A DNA stretch of 64,000 nt, taken from positions 7,812,001 through 7,876,000 of the forward strand of contig NZ_CP151726.1 of NCBI RefSeq assembly GCF_038443385.1. Reading direction: 5' to 3'. Shown here piece after piece: positions 46,797 through 56,617 of this stretch. The DNA is from Stieleria varia (GTDB taxonomy: Bacteria; Planctomycetota; Planctomycetia; Pirellulales; Pirellulaceae). Position numbers and translations under genes: made by a program. Positions within the stretch are counted from its first letter, which is position 1; every line of letters begins with the position of its first letter. The notes under the pieces are model-generated. The model saw only the letters and a program-made list of their open reading frames with translations, did no database searches and was not told where the DNA came from.

Positions 46797-47243
46797 TCAG
46801 GGAACGGAGACCGTGCAATACGGCCGAATGCCCTCCAAAGTTTTTTCACCGATTCCGTGAACTCGGGTGAGATCCTCCAGAGACTCAAACGGCCCGTTTT
46901 GCTGTCTTTCCTCAACAATCCGCTTGGCCAAAACGGGACCGACCCGCGGCATCAATGCCCACTGACGCTCTGGAGCGGCATTGATGTCGATCAGCAGAAT
47001 CGCTGCGTCATCGCCGCTGGGTTTCTGCGGAATCGCAAGGTCAGGTTCGCGTGGCAAATCACTGGAACAAAGAGTGAATGCAACCAGCCCGAGCACGACC
47101 AGCGTACAAGGGATCACGAGCACACCCAATGTGCTTCGGCGACAAATGGCGGGGACCGCCGCATCGACACGATTCCCCTCACGCGTGTCTTCGCTGGTTC
47201 CGGCCTCCCGTTTCGATTTGCTTGAGTCGGCTGCGATCACCAT
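46797..47243 (-). CDS. ComEA-like helix-hairpin-helix protein
   Basis: 148 residues. One transmembrane segment (LGVLVIPCTLVVLGLVAFTL) is followed by a C-terminal pair of helix-hairpin-helix motifs (DINAAPERQWALMPRVGPVL, then FESLEDLTRVHGIGEKTLEG). This is the shape of ComEA, the membrane-anchored DNA receptor of competence, although HhH proteins of this size can serve other DNA-binding roles. It is divergent from nadC by about 105 bp. Confidence 0.82.
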   Translation of the reverse strand: MVIAADSSKSKREAGTSEDTREGNRVDAAVPAICRRSTLGVLVIPCTLVVLGLVAFTLCSSDLPREPDLAIPQKPSGDDAAILLIDINAAPERQWALMPRVGPVLAKRIVEERQQNGPFESLEDLTRVHGIGEKTLEGIRPYCTVSVP

Positions 47244-47348
47244 GCTGCCCGAGAAAGTGAACCACTACGACAGTTGCATCAGAAAACGGTATTATCGTGG
47301 CCGACGAACAACCCAATCAAGCCTCCTACGCGTTTTAAACCTGCCGAC

Positions 47349-48278
47349 ATGCCTGACTACGTGACCGTGACTGCGGATGAAGCCCTGGAGAGTGACCTGC
47401 GGTCGCTCGTCCGTTTGTCGATTGCAGAAGACTTGCTCGACGCCGTTGACTGGACCACGGTCTGCTTGATCGACGACAAGCGACGTGGGGGATGCGAAAT
47501 CGTGCCGCGCCAATCCGGCGTTTGCGCCGGACTTGCAACATTGGCTTGGATCGTCGACGAGTTCGACGCGGATTTGAAAGTGGAACTGCTGAGCCAAGAC
47601 GGCGATGAGCTGATGCCTGGTCAAGCCATCGCGAGGGTTCTGGGCAACGTTCGCGATATCCTGACCAGCGAACGCACGATCCTGAATATCTTGTCACGAC
47701 TGTGCGGCGTGGCAACGTATACACGTGCGTTTGTGGACAAGGTCGCCGGAACCAAAGCACACGTGTATGACACTCGCAAAACAACACCGGGATGGCGTCT
47801 GTTGGAGAAGTATGCGGTGGCGTGTGGTGGTGGCCGCAATCACCGCCGTGGTTTGTACGACGGATTTCTGATCAAAGACAACCATCTGCAACTCGGTGGC
47901 GATGAAAACGGGCCGATGAAAGCAAGCGTGGGGGCGGAGAAAGCGATCGCGTGGCGTGGTGGCTCGGTCGATCGAATGACGGCACCGCAAATGGTGGAGA
48001 TCGAAGTGGACTCGCTGGATCAGCTTCGGGATGTCTTGGTCGTCGGCCCCGACATCGTCCTGTTGGACAACTTTGATTTGGATCGAATCCGCCAAGCCGT
48101 GCAGATTCGCCAAGAACTAAATCCAGACGTGGAGCTGGAGGTTTCGGGAAACGTCACACTCGATACGATCGCTCAGATCGCGCAAACCGGAGTGGAACGC
48201 ATCAGCAGTGGTGCCTTGACCCATCAAGCCACTTGGTTGGACCTGGGGCTGGACTGGTTTGACGCAAAGACGACCTAA
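47349..48278 (+). CDS. nadC: Nicotinate-nucleotide pyrophosphorylase NadC
   Basis: 309 residues. The type II PRTase converts quinolinate and PRPP to nicotinate mononucleotide in NAD synthesis. Motifs seen are SERTILNILSRLCGVATYTR, the substrate-binding DTRKTTPGWRLLEKYAVACG, GGRNHRRGLYDGFLIKDNHL, VEIEVDSLDQ and LEVSGNVTLDTI. ATG 47349 fits the usual N-terminus better than the longer frame from 47274. It is followed by a MITE-like element. Confidence 0.95.
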   Translation: MPDYVTVTADEALESDLRSLVRLSIAEDLLDAVDWTTVCLIDDKRRGGCEIVPRQSGVCAGLATLAWIVDEFDADLKVELLSQDGDELMPGQAIARVLGNVRDILTSERTILNILSRLCGVATYTRAFVDKVAGTKAHVYDTRKTTPGWRLLEKYAVACGGGRNHRRGLYDGFLIKDNHLQLGGDENGPMKASVGAEKAIAWRGGSVDRMTAPQMVEIEVDSLDQLRDVLVVGPDIVLLDNFDLDRIRQAVQIRQELNPDVELEVSGNVTLDTIAQIAQTGVERISSGALTHQATWLDLGLDWFDAKTT

Positions 48279-48298
48279 GGTTGTTGGACATCAGGGCC

Positions 48299-48608
48299 GG
48301 ACTGCTCAAAGTTTGGTGTTGACATTGTTTTTTCAGTCCATGTTTTTGTTCCATGCATCGCAATCAAAGTGAGCCTCAGGCGCTAGCCGTGGGCCGGCAC
48401 CACAATCCGCCTCAGGCCCACGGCTAGCGCCTGAGGCTCACTGGGGGCCACCAGCTGCGCCGGCAGCTAGCCGTGGGCCGGCACCACAATCCGCCTCAGG
48501 CCCACGGCTAGCGCCTGAGGCTCACTGGAGGCCACCAGCTGCGCCGGCAGTAGGGACATAAACTTGCGCAAACCCAAAAAGACACAACACCAAACTTTGA
48601 GCAGTCCG
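48299..48608. mobile_element. MITE-like element, copy 2 (310 bp, inverted relative to copy 1)
   Basis: Perfect or near-perfect 23-bp terminal inverted repeats (48299-48321 and 48586-48608, GGACTGCTCAAAG at the left) bound the element. Its right half is the reverse complement of the left half of the 36422 copy (for example TAGGGACATAAACTTGCGCA). The core contains a tandem duplication of about 85 bp bearing GCTAGCCGTGGGCCGGCACC and GCCACCAGCTGCGCCGGCAG, which explains the extra length. No coding capacity. Confidence 0.85.
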
Positions 48609-48649
48609 GGCTCAGCCCCCCATCTCCAACGCCAATCGTCGCCCAAACC

Positions 48650-50098
48650 ATGCAACCAAGTTCAACGATCAACTCCGACCGCCGCTGGTCTGATCTGCTG
48701 CAACCGACTCTGGACGCCATCGCGATCATGGGGTCCTTGTTCGTGGTCAAGTTCGCCGCCCGAGGATGGGTGGAGGACGCCGCGGTCGCGATGGGCTTGA
48801 TCGCCGTCATCGCGTTCCTGATCACCTCACGCGTCACCGGTCTGGGCCGCAACCAGGACCGGGGAAATGCGGACAACGAGATCACGTCCATCGCGATCAC
48901 CTGGGTACTGACCGTGTTGATCCTGACAGCGATCGGATTTGCCACACGATACAGCCAAAACTTCGCGCGATCCGTGATGCTGTCTTGGGTATTGTTGGCG
49001 CCTGCGATGATCGGTTTGGGTCGGATGACACTGCGGATCACTCAGCAGTTCTTGATCCAAAAGGGCATCGGGATCCGCCGGGTCGCCATCGCAGGCCTGA
49101 ACGAACTGGGTCGCCAAACCGCCAGCAACATCGACGAAGACTCTGGCCTGGGACTCAAACTCATCGGATTCTTTGACGACCGTGTCGAAAAACGAGAACC
49201 GACCGATGCCGCCAATGTCGGCGACACAGAGGCTGGCAACACTCATGCTCAGAATTCAGCATACAGCTTGAGCGGCGACCTGCAAGAATTGGTCAATCGT
49301 TGCCAGGTCGGTGAAGTCGACACGGTATTGATCACGCTGCCGATGCGAGCGGAGGACCGCATCAAGTACCTGTTGGATCAATTGAGCGACTCGACGGCAT
49401 CGGTCTACATCGTGCCGGACTTTTTCGTCTTTGAACTCTTGCACTCGCGATGGACCAGCATGGGCGGCTTGCCCGCGGTCAGCGTTTTTGAGAACCCACT
49501 ATTCGGCGTCGATGGCGTGACCAAACGGATTGCCGACATCTTCCTGGCGTTCTGCGCTTTGTTGGTGGCCGCCGTTCCGATGATGCTCATCGCTACGATG
49601 GTCAAGCTCACATCGAAAGGGCCAGTCTTCTTTCGCCAACGCCGATACGGATTGGATGGACGGGAAATCCTGGTCTGGAAATTCCGCTCGATGCGGACTT
49701 GTGACAACGGCCCCGTGGTCAAACAAGCCACCAAGGACGATCCACGCATCACTCGCGTGGGAGCCATCCTTCGCAAGACCAGCCTTGATGAGTTGCCCCA
49801 GTTGTTCAACGTGCTGGAAGGATCCATGTCGTTGGTCGGCCCCCGACCGCACGCCTCGGCACACAACGAGCAGTACCGCAGCCTGATCCGTGGCTACATG
49901 TTGCGACACAAAGTCAAACCAGGAATCACCGGACTGGCCCAAGTCAATGGTTGCCGCGGTGAAACCGAAACGATCGACAAGATGGAACGTCGAATCCAAT
50001 GGGACCACCAATACATCCGCCGCTGGTCCCTGTGGCTGGACCTCAAGATCCTGTTCAAGACCGTGATGGTCGTTTGGAAACAGGACACGGCGTACTGA
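48650..50098 (+). CDS. Polyprenyl-phosphate sugar phosphotransferase (WcaJ/WbaP type)
   Basis: 482 residues. Several N-terminal transmembrane helices, a nucleotide-fold middle region (RVAIAGLNELGRQTASNI) and a C-terminal bacterial sugar-transferase domain. The domain contains a membrane segment and then KGPVFFRQRRYGLDGREILV, WKFRSMRT, RKTSLDELPQLFNVLEGSMS and LVGPRPH. It transfers a sugar phosphate to undecaprenyl phosphate and starts exopolysaccharide repeat units. The rest of an EPS cluster is not adjacent, so it acts as an orphan here. Confidence 0.93.
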   Translation: MQPSSTINSDRRWSDLLQPTLDAIAIMGSLFVVKFAARGWVEDAAVAMGLIAVIAFLITSRVTGLGRNQDRGNADNEITSIAITWVLTVLILTAIGFATRYSQNFARSVMLSWVLLAPAMIGLGRMTLRITQQFLIQKGIGIRRVAIAGLNELGRQTASNIDEDSGLGLKLIGFFDDRVEKREPTDAANVGDTEAGNTHAQNSAYSLSGDLQELVNRCQVGEVDTVLITLPMRAEDRIKYLLDQLSDSTASVYIVPDFFVFELLHSRWTSMGGLPAVSVFENPLFGVDGVTKRIADIFLAFCALLVAAVPMMLIATMVKLTSKGPVFFRQRRYGLDGREILVWKFRSMRTCDNGPVVKQATKDDPRITRVGAILRKTSLDELPQLFNVLEGSMSLVGPRPHASAHNEQYRSLIRGYMLRHKVKPGITGLAQVNGCRGETETIDKMERRIQWDHQYIRRWSLWLDLKILFKTVMVVWKQDTAY

Positions 50099-50118
50099 TT
50101 CGACGCGGCTACTTGGAC

Positions 50119-50961
50119 TCACTTCACCGGCAAGTCGCTCGGCGGCATGTCAGGGGCGTCACCGGTGAGTTCCACATAGGATCTCAATTCGATGCCGCTG
50201 TTCTGTGTGTCGCCACCGGTGCTCAAGTAAAAATCGCTGCCGGATTGGCCCGCGTCGATGTTGGTGGCCGGATTGGAATCGCCCGTGAATCTTGCTTTGC
50301 GAACGGATTGCCATTGCCCCGCCGCATCACGGACCCAAACATTGCCGAACTTTGCCTTGCGAGGCTCCGTCGCTGAGACGCCATTGCGTCGGAAGTCTTC
50401 GACGAACGAGTAGTAGCCCTGCATCAATTTGCCACCCGTGATGGTCGAGAAGGTGACCAAGTGCTTCCACTCCTTTTGCTCGGGCAGATAGAAGTATCCT
50501 GAGTACTGCGTCCGCTCGCCATCGGCCTTGGCGGTCACCAAACATCGATACGTCTGGCCGGCTTGCCAGTCGAAATCGAACATGCTTTTTCCGCCGGTGC
50601 CTTCGCCTCCAAAACGACTGACCTGGACATCGCTGCCCTCGTGCAAGATCCCGACGCGACGATTCGGATCGACTTCGTTGGGATTATCGCCGCGAGAATT
50701 GTCCCAGACAGAAAAGATCACGACCTTCTTTCCGGGACGGATCTCTTGGATGCCGAAGTAACCGGTGTTCCAGCCACAGACCATGAAGTAGCTGCCTGCG
50801 GCGGATTGCTCCACCGTCGTCTCACAGTAAAACGCATCGCCCACCGGACCTGGATAACTCAAGTGGACCGATCGACAGGCTTTGCCGGCGAGTTTCTCAT
50901 CGGCGGATACGAAAGACACGAAACCGGTTGCAAACACACAAACGAGGAACACTCGAAACAT
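50119..50961 (-). CDS. Secreted DUF3472-like protein
   Basis: 280 residues from ATG 50961 with a signal peptide (MFRVFLVCVFATGFVSFVSA). The region MVCGWNTGYFGIQEIRPGKK followed by VVIFSVWDNSRGDNP looks like DUF3472, a beta-rich domain of secreted proteins; FSTITGGKLMQGYYSFVEDF continues it. The molecular role is unknown, possibly carbohydrate binding. A longer frame to 51234 has no signal sequence and unlikely composition, so it is not used. Confidence 0.82.
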   Translation of the reverse strand: MFRVFLVCVFATGFVSFVSADEKLAGKACRSVHLSYPGPVGDAFYCETTVEQSAAGSYFMVCGWNTGYFGIQEIRPGKKVVIFSVWDNSRGDNPNEVDPNRRVGILHEGSDVQVSRFGGEGTGGKSMFDFDWQAGQTYRCLVTAKADGERTQYSGYFYLPEQKEWKHLVTFSTITGGKLMQGYYSFVEDFRRNGVSATEPRKAKFGNVWVRDAAGQWQSVRKARFTGDSNPATNIDAGQSGSDFYLSTGGDTQNSGIELRSYVELTGDAPDMPPSDLPVK

Positions 50962-51047
50962 CAAACGAATCCAAAAACAGGGTAGGGCAGAGCAGGGGAG
51001 GGGAATGCAGTTTAACTCGACCGAGATACCGTGACAGCGATCCCTAC

Positions 51048-51794
51048 TCAGTCGTCGAACAGCAGGCCTTGTCTTGGCGTGTCGTCGGGTGTCGCCGGTT
51101 GCACGCAACGTTCGTCGTCGATGCGGACACTGCCGACGGTCTTGGCGACGGGTCGGGCAACCAGCAAGTCGTCCGGGGCGGGTACCAGCCATTGTGTGAG
51201 CGTATCGGTATCGGCGAACCCTGGATCCAGCCATTGATCGTGTGCCGACTCGGGCAAGAAAACCGGCATGCGATCGTGAATCGATTGCGTGGTCTTGTTC
51301 GCGGCAGTGGTGATCACGGTGACACTGAATACCGGCTCACCGTCGCGTCCAAGTTTCTTGTTCAGCTGCCAGAGTCCCGCCATCACGAGCGGCTCGGAGC
51401 TGCTGGGTTCGATCAAAAATGGTTGTTTCGCCCCATTTCGAACCGACCACTCGTAGTAGCCGTCCATGGGAACGAGACACCGTTGACTTGCGAAAGCGGA
51501 TTGAAACGAACGTTTTTGATCGAGCGTTTCCGACCTCGCATTGATCATCTTTGCTCCGATCGCCAAATCGTCCGCCCAAGGAGGCAGCAGCCCCCAGCGG
51601 AACAAAGTCAGTTGCCGCGGCCCGCCGATTTCGGAGCGATGGATGCAAGCGATCGACTGCGTCGGCGCGATGTTGAATCGTGGCTTCAGCCCCAGTGCTT
51701 CGGCCCGCTGCTTGATTTCATCGGCGCTCCATCCGGGGAGAAAGAGTTGTCCCCAGACCACAGGATTGGTTCGAAGCGTAAATCGACCACACAA
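51048..51794 (-). CDS. SRAP-domain (YedK/HMCES-type) abasic-site DNA-protein crosslink protein, TTG start
   Basis: 248 residues. In this family the catalytic Cys must be residue 2, exposed after Met removal. The sequence reads TTG-TGT-GGT-CGA (CGRFTL), so a TTG at 51794 is the start and the longer frame to 51851 is wrong. Other active-site residues are present: Asn in INARSET, Glu in GYYEWS and His in IHDRMP. SRAP proteins form a thiazolidine crosslink with abasic sites in single-stranded DNA and shield them. It is a stand-alone gene. Confidence 0.93.
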   Translation of the reverse strand: MCGRFTLRTNPVVWGQLFLPGWSADEIKQRAEALGLKPRFNIAPTQSIACIHRSEIGGPRQLTLFRWGLLPPWADDLAIGAKMINARSETLDQKRSFQSAFASQRCLVPMDGYYEWSVRNGAKQPFLIEPSSSEPLVMAGLWQLNKKLGRDGEPVFSVTVITTAANKTTQSIHDRMPVFLPESAHDQWLDPGFADTDTLTQWLVPAPDDLLVARPVAKTVGSVRIDDERCVQPATPDDTPRQGLLFDD

Positions 51795-52020
51795 GATTTC
51801 TGGCCCATCGAAAAGAAGCAGCAAGCGTTCAAGACTGCAGCAGTGTAGCAAATCGGTACAGCAAATTGCGGCGGTTGGTCGGTCACCTCTGGATGACTTT
51901 TTTCACGCAGACGAGCAGGAACGCCCCGCCTATTGCGACTCAATTTCCGTCACGAATTCAATCAACAAAGCGTTTATGAGGGCAAAAAACGCGTCCTGCG
52001 GACCGAGAGTGGCAAAAAGC

Positions 52021-52054
52021 GGGCGGCTGACACCGCCTCCAGTGTCAACCGCCC
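52021..52054. repeat. 13-bp inverted repeat upstream of trkH
   Basis: GGGCGGCTGACAC (52021-52033) pairs with GTGTCAACCGCCC (52042-52054) with one mismatch and an 8-bp loop, in the 397-bp gap before trkH. It may act in the leader RNA or as an operator; no known riboswitch is recognised. Nothing else is seen in this gap. Confidence 0.5.
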
Positions 52055-52190
52055 TGTGCCGTCGTCGACCCCTGGGGAAGGGCTTGATTCGGCAGCAGTC
52101 CGATATGCAAACTGAGTGCCGAATCGGTACGCTGTTCGACCAGCAGCCGGTTAACGTCTCGCTTCATTGGATTCTTGGGCTCCAGTTGTT

Positions 52191-53774
52191 TTGAATTATC
52201 CGCTTCTATTTCGCGTGCTCGGGATCGTTTGCCTGCTGATCGGCGGGTCGATGTCTTTCAGCCTACCGTTTGCTTTTCCCGCACTGGCCAAGCGGACGCA
52301 TCTGCCGCCAGCCGAAGCGATCGAGAGCGTGGGGATTCGCGGGTTGGTCTACAGCATGCTGATCAGTGTCCTTGTCGGGGCATTGTTGTTCTTGTTCGGT
52401 CGTCGCGCTCGGACTCACGTGATTTACCAGAAAGAGGCGATGGCCATTGTCGGCTTGAGCTGGGTATTGGCGACCATTCTCGGTGCTTTACCGTACTACT
52501 TCAGCAACACCGATATCGCGGCGGGCCAACGGATCACTTTCATCGAAGCGATGTTCGAATCGCAGTCTGGGTTCAGCACCACCGGGGCAACCGTGCTGAC
52601 CGACTTGGAGACTCCGACGGCTGTTCCACACTGCATTTTGTTTTGGCGTAGCTGGACACACTTTCTGGGCGGGCTGGGTATTGTCGTTTTGTTCGTTGCG
52701 ATTTTAGGACAGGGCTCGGCAGGCAAAGCGATGGTGCGTGCGGAGATGCCGGGACCGACCAAAGAAGGCAGCATGCCGCGGATGCAACACACCGCGTTGG
52801 TCTTTGCCGGAATCTATGTCGGGCTCAATGCGTTGCTAACGGTGATCTACATGATCGAAGGCATGACGCTCTTTGACGGGCTGTGCCACGCTTTTGGCAC
52901 GATGGCCACGGGAGGGTTCAGCACGTATAACCGCAGCCTGGGCGGGTTTGACAGCGCGTTGATCGAATACACGACGATCGTGTTCATGATCCTAGCCGGG
53001 ACGAACTTCACCCTGCTGTATCTGACGCTCGTCAAAGGCCCGCGACCGCTCTTTGAGGACCTGGAATTCCGCACATTCGTGGGGATCATCGGCGCGGTCA
53101 CCATCGCGGTGATCTTTTTCGGAATGCGAAACCAGGACGCGGGATTTCTGTCGTTGTCCGACAGCCTCCGCAACGGTCTGTTTCAAGTCGTCTCGGTGAT
53201 CACGACCACGGGATACGGCACCACCGACTTTGACAAATGGAATCACTTCGGCCGCGGCATCCTGTTGCTGTTGATGTTCATCGGTGGATGCGCGGGCAGC
53301 ACGGGTGGCGGATTGAAAGTGATTCGGCACATTCTGTTCGTTCGGATCTTGGCACGCGAAGTCGAACGGTCGCACCGACCACGAGTCGTGCGGTTCATCC
53401 GCATCGGCGGCAACCCGATCGACGACCAAGACATGCTGCATGGGATCGTCGTCTATTTTTGCTTGATCCTGACGATCTTTATCATTTCCTGGATCGGACT
53501 GGTCGCATTGGAACCCTCCAGCACATGGGGAGTTAACTCAGACACGGCGATGGCCGAAGGCACTCTGGATGAAAAGATCCTCGACTCCGCCAGCGCCGTC
53601 GCCGCAACACTGAACAACATCGGCCCCGGGCTCGGCGTTGTCGGTGCGACGCAGAACTATGCGGGATTCAGCCAAGGTGCCAAGCTGCTCTTTGTCTGGC
53701 TGATGCTGCTGGGACGCGTCGAAGTCTTCAGCGTCCTGGTGCTGACATTTCCGTCGTTCTGGCGTCGGCTGTGA
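52191..53774 (+). CDS. trkH: TrkH-type potassium uptake channel subunit
   Basis: 527 residues from TTG 52191 ([12 protein letters not shown] resembles usual TrkH starts); TTG 52167 is also possible. Four pore-loop signatures are visible: [35 protein letters not shown] and NNIGPGLG. The glycine in each forms the selectivity filter, and about ten membrane helices surround them. It imports K+ together with a TrkA-type regulator, whose gene is not adjacent. It is followed by a perfect palindrome. Confidence 0.94.
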   Translation: MNYPLLFRVLGIVCLLIGGSMSFSLPFAFPALAKRTHLPPAEAIESVGIRGLVYSMLISVLVGALLFLFGRRARTHVIYQKEAMAIVGLSWVLATILGALPYYFSNTDIAAGQRITFIEAMFESQSGFSTTGATVLTDLETPTAVPHCILFWRSWTHFLGGLGIVVLFVAILGQGSAGKAMVRAEMPGPTKEGSMPRMQHTALVFAGIYVGLNALLTVIYMIEGMTLFDGLCHAFGTMATGGFSTYNRSLGGFDSALIEYTTIVFMILAGTNFTLLYLTLVKGPRPLFEDLEFRTFVGIIGAVTIAVIFFGMRNQDAGFLSLSDSLRNGLFQVVSVITTTGYGTTDFDKWNHFGRGILLLLMFIGGCAGSTGGGLKVIRHILFVRILAREVERSHRPRVVRFIRIGGNPIDDQDMLHGIVVYFCLILTIFIISWIGLVALEPSSTWGVNSDTAMAEGTLDEKILDSASAVAATLNNIGPGLGVVGATQNYAGFSQGAKLLFVWLMLLGRVEVFSVLVLTFPSFWRRL

Positions 53775-53799
53775 TTCTCATCGCCGACTCCCATCGTCA

Positions 53800-53856
53800 T
53801 GGGATTCGCCAGAATTCCCGTACTCAACATGCGAAAGGGAATTCTGGCGAATCCCA
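53800..53856. repeat. Perfect 20-bp inverted repeat
   Basis: TGGGATTCGCCAGAATTCCC (53800-53819) pairs exactly with 53837-53856 across a 17-bp loop. Half copies are at 4422-4445 and 56490-56516. It lies 26 bp after the trkH stop and may end transcription, but it is also a dispersed repeat. Confidence 0.82.
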
Positions 53857-53981
53857 CTACAAAATGCGCTCGTTCTGATTCGAGATCGAGCCTTTGAGCC
53901 TCAGGGTTGCAACCTGCTAAAATAAAATCCGACAGAATCCTGCACCTTTCACTGCCCGAATTCGATCTCACGGCCAACCTA

Positions 53982-55568
53982 ATGAATTTCGGAAATTCCG
54001 CACCCACCGTTTGGACGCTGATCGGCACGATGTTGATCGCATCGTGCCTCGGTTTCGTCAGCCCAACGCCCCACCTAGTCGCTCAAGATGACGCGTCTGC
54101 AGTCACTGCCGATGCCGACGCGGATGCTGTTGCGGCCAAACCTGCCAAGCCGCCGGCGACGCGCGACGCGGTGATCATCCCGCTGCACGAAGACATCAAT
54201 CCGCTCAGTGGCGAGCTGCTCAAACGCAAGTTTGCACAGGCGGTCGAATCGGGTGTCGACGTGATCATCTTGGACATCTATAGCCCGGGCGGATTCACTT
54301 ACGTGACGTTCGAATTGATGGACATGATCATGGACGCCAAGGATGTCGAGACCGTGGCCTTCATCCGCAAAGAAGCCATCAGCGGTGCGGCATTGGTTTC
54401 ACTCGCGTGCGATAAAATCATCATGCTGCCCGACGCGCGGATGGGTGACGCGGGCGAAATCGTGATGGGAGCTGACGGTGCGTTTCGATACACGGAAGCC
54501 AAGAGTCGCAGCTACCTGGCCCAAAAAATCCGCGATACCGCGATGACGAATGATCGCCCAGTTAGCTTGGCCGAAAAGATGTGCGACAAAGACATGGTGG
54601 TGTTCAAAGCGACGAACAAGACCGATGGTCGCGTGCGTTACATCAGCGACAAAGAATGGGAGTCGATGGAAAACACCGACGACTGGGACAAAGGCAAACC
54701 GGTTCGCGAAGCGGGCAAGGAGATGTTCTTTACCGTCAACGGTCGCCGCGCGGTGGAACTGGGCATGGCCGACCATATCGTTGCCGATGAAGACGAATTG
54801 GCAGCGACGTTGGGTGTGAAGCAACCGATTCCGGTCAAGCATCGCACCGGAATGGACACCTTTATCCTCTTCCTCAACTCGGGCTTCGTCACGTTCTTGC
54901 TGATCGTGATCGGCTTGATCGCTCTGGTGATCGAGATGGGCGCACCGGGAATGGGGATCGGCGGCTTGATCTCGATTCTGTGTTTCGGCTTGTTCTTTTG
55001 GAGTCGCTTCCTGGGCGGGACCGCCGGTTGGCTGGAAGTCACGCTGTTTGTGCTCGGGATCATCTTCATCGCCTGTGAGATCTTTGTGATTCCCGGATTC
55101 GGGGTCGCGGGAATCGGCGGGCTGGCGCTCAGCGGCACCGCTTTGGTGATGGCATCACGGCGTTTCCTCGTGCCGATCAATTCCGAAGAAATGGCGAGCT
55201 TGGGATACGACGTGTTCACGGTGGTCGGTGCCTTTTGTGTTTTCATGGTGGCGATTCTGGTGTTGGCCAACTTCATCGGCGAGATACCCGGTCTGGGACG
55301 ATTGACGCTCAAACCACAGGTGGCGATGGACGGCGTCGAGCCGACGAGCGCACTGACGGCATCGGACCCAACATTGCCCGGTTGGCAACGCGTCACCGTG
55401 GGCGACGTCGGTGAAACGATCTCACCGCTCAGACCAAGTGGCAAAATGCAAGTGGAAGACTACATGGTCGACGTGGTCACCGAAGGAGACTTTGTCGATC
55501 CTGGCCAGCGTGTGAAAGTGATCAGCAAGCAAGGTGCGCGAGTGGTCGTGCGGATCGAGAATGCCTGA
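53982..55568 (+). CDS. nfeD: NfeD/ClpP-class membrane serine protease
   Basis: 528 residues from ATG 53982; 53907 is an earlier in-frame ATG. After a signal or anchor (IGTMLIASCLGFV) comes a ClpP-class protease domain with VIILDIYSPGG and KEAISGAALVSLACDKIIML, where Ser in ISGAAL is the likely nucleophile. Several transmembrane helices follow (TFLLIVIGLIALVIEMGAPG, EVTLFVLGIIFIACEIFVIP), then a C-terminal OB-type NfeD domain (GDFVDPGQRVKVISKQGARV). Such proteins act with stomatin/flotillin partners in membrane protein quality control. The stop overlaps the start of the next gene. Confidence 0.9.
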   Translation: MNFGNSAPTVWTLIGTMLIASCLGFVSPTPHLVAQDDASAVTADADADAVAAKPAKPPATRDAVIIPLHEDINPLSGELLKRKFAQAVESGVDVIILDIYSPGGFTYVTFELMDMIMDAKDVETVAFIRKEAISGAALVSLACDKIIMLPDARMGDAGEIVMGADGAFRYTEAKSRSYLAQKIRDTAMTNDRPVSLAEKMCDKDMVVFKATNKTDGRVRYISDKEWESMENTDDWDKGKPVREAGKEMFFTVNGRRAVELGMADHIVADEDELAATLGVKQPIPVKHRTGMDTFILFLNSGFVTFLLIVIGLIALVIEMGAPGMGIGGLISILCFGLFFWSRFLGGTAGWLEVTLFVLGIIFIACEIFVIPGFGVAGIGGLALSGTALVMASRRFLVPINSEEMASLGYDVFTVVGAFCVFMVAILVLANFIGEIPGLGRLTLKPQVAMDGVEPTSALTASDPTLPGWQRVTVGDVGETISPLRPSGKMQVEDYMVDVVTEGDFVDPGQRVKVISKQGARVVVRIENA

Positions 55569-56493
55569 GCCGGCCAACGACGCGGCGGAAGCCAGCGAAC
55601 AACCGGCCGGCAATCAGCAGGTGATCAGCGAACAACGCCCCTCATTGATATGGTGGGTTCTGCTGTTCGTGGTGATGTTGGGATCGATCGGGATGTCGTT
55701 CGCTGCCAACCAGTTGATGACTCGGGCAGTTGCGCATGGAGATGTTCTCCTGTATGGATGCTCGGGAGCAAGCCAAGGCTTCAGCTATGCACCTGCGTTC
55801 GCATTGCTTGTGCTATTCGCGATTCACCATGCAAGTCTCACGCGGCGTTTAACCCTGCTGTTTTGCTTTCTGTTACCGCAAGCAGCCGTCATCGCATTGT
55901 ACTGGATCATCACATCGCACGTAGACTATCGTGTTTCCACACTAGCGATCGTCGCGTTCACCGGTCCTGTCGTGAGCATCCTGGCATACTGCATGGCGAC
56001 GTTCTTGAGTTTGATGCAGCGATGGACGATTCGCTCCGCCGGTGACGATCAGGAAACCGGCGGAATCGGGATTAGCAAGTTGTTTGAATCCACGCTGGTG
56101 GTCTCCGTCGGTTGTGTGATCGTGCTGAGAGCGGGATGGTTTAGCGATGTTGTCAACGTCATGTCAATGACTTACAGCATCGTGTACGACTGGTTTCCCG
56201 CGATCGGACTCTCGATCACCACCTGCTGCCTGTACGCATTGTTTTTGACGTCAATGAGCGCCCGCCGTCGGATTCGATTGGGACTCTTGGTCCTCGCAAC
56301 GACGGGAACGATTGCCATGATTTCCGTCGGCGTTATTCACCGTTTGGAGGCCCCTTTTGTCAATCCGATTGTCATTCCTTGGCCTGTAGCTTCCTACTCT
56401 GTCGCATACATTACATCAGCCACACTCGCTCAGATCCCGATGCTGTGGTGCTTGCGGCGAGCCGGTCTGACGTTGGTCACCAGGCATTCGTAG
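55561..56493 (+). CDS. Polytopic membrane protein of unknown function
   Basis: 310 residues from ATG 55561, which overlaps the nfeD stop by eight bases, so translation is coupled. A polar N-terminus of about 35 residues precedes about eight transmembrane segments (SLIWWVLLFVVMLGSIGMSF, LTLLFCFLLPQAAVIALYWI, IGLSITTCCLYALFLTSM). No family is recognised. Coupling to nfeD suggests a role in the same membrane process. Confidence 0.75.
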   Translation: MPEPANDAAEASEQPAGNQQVISEQRPSLIWWVLLFVVMLGSIGMSFAANQLMTRAVAHGDVLLYGCSGASQGFSYAPAFALLVLFAIHHASLTRRLTLLFCFLLPQAAVIALYWIITSHVDYRVSTLAIVAFTGPVVSILAYCMATFLSLMQRWTIRSAGDDQETGGIGISKLFESTLVVSVGCVIVLRAGWFSDVVNVMSMTYSIVYDWFPAIGLSITTCCLYALFLTSMSARRRIRLGLLVLATTGTIAMISVGVIHRLEAPFVNPIVIPWPVASYSVAYITSATLAQIPMLWCLRRAGLTLVTRHS

Positions 56494-56617
56494 TGGGATT
56501 CGCCAAAATTCCCTTCGCAACATTCCTTACACCATCAACACGTTTGAAAAGGTAGAGCGGTTGATGCCACGGACGCCATCGACGTGGAACGTCGAGCGAC
56601 AATCGCCGGGCATCTTC

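Noticed and set aside
50962..51234. Extension of the DUF3472-like gene to 51234
   Set aside because: The added residues are Arg-rich and precede a clear signal peptide, as in an out-of-gene reading frame.
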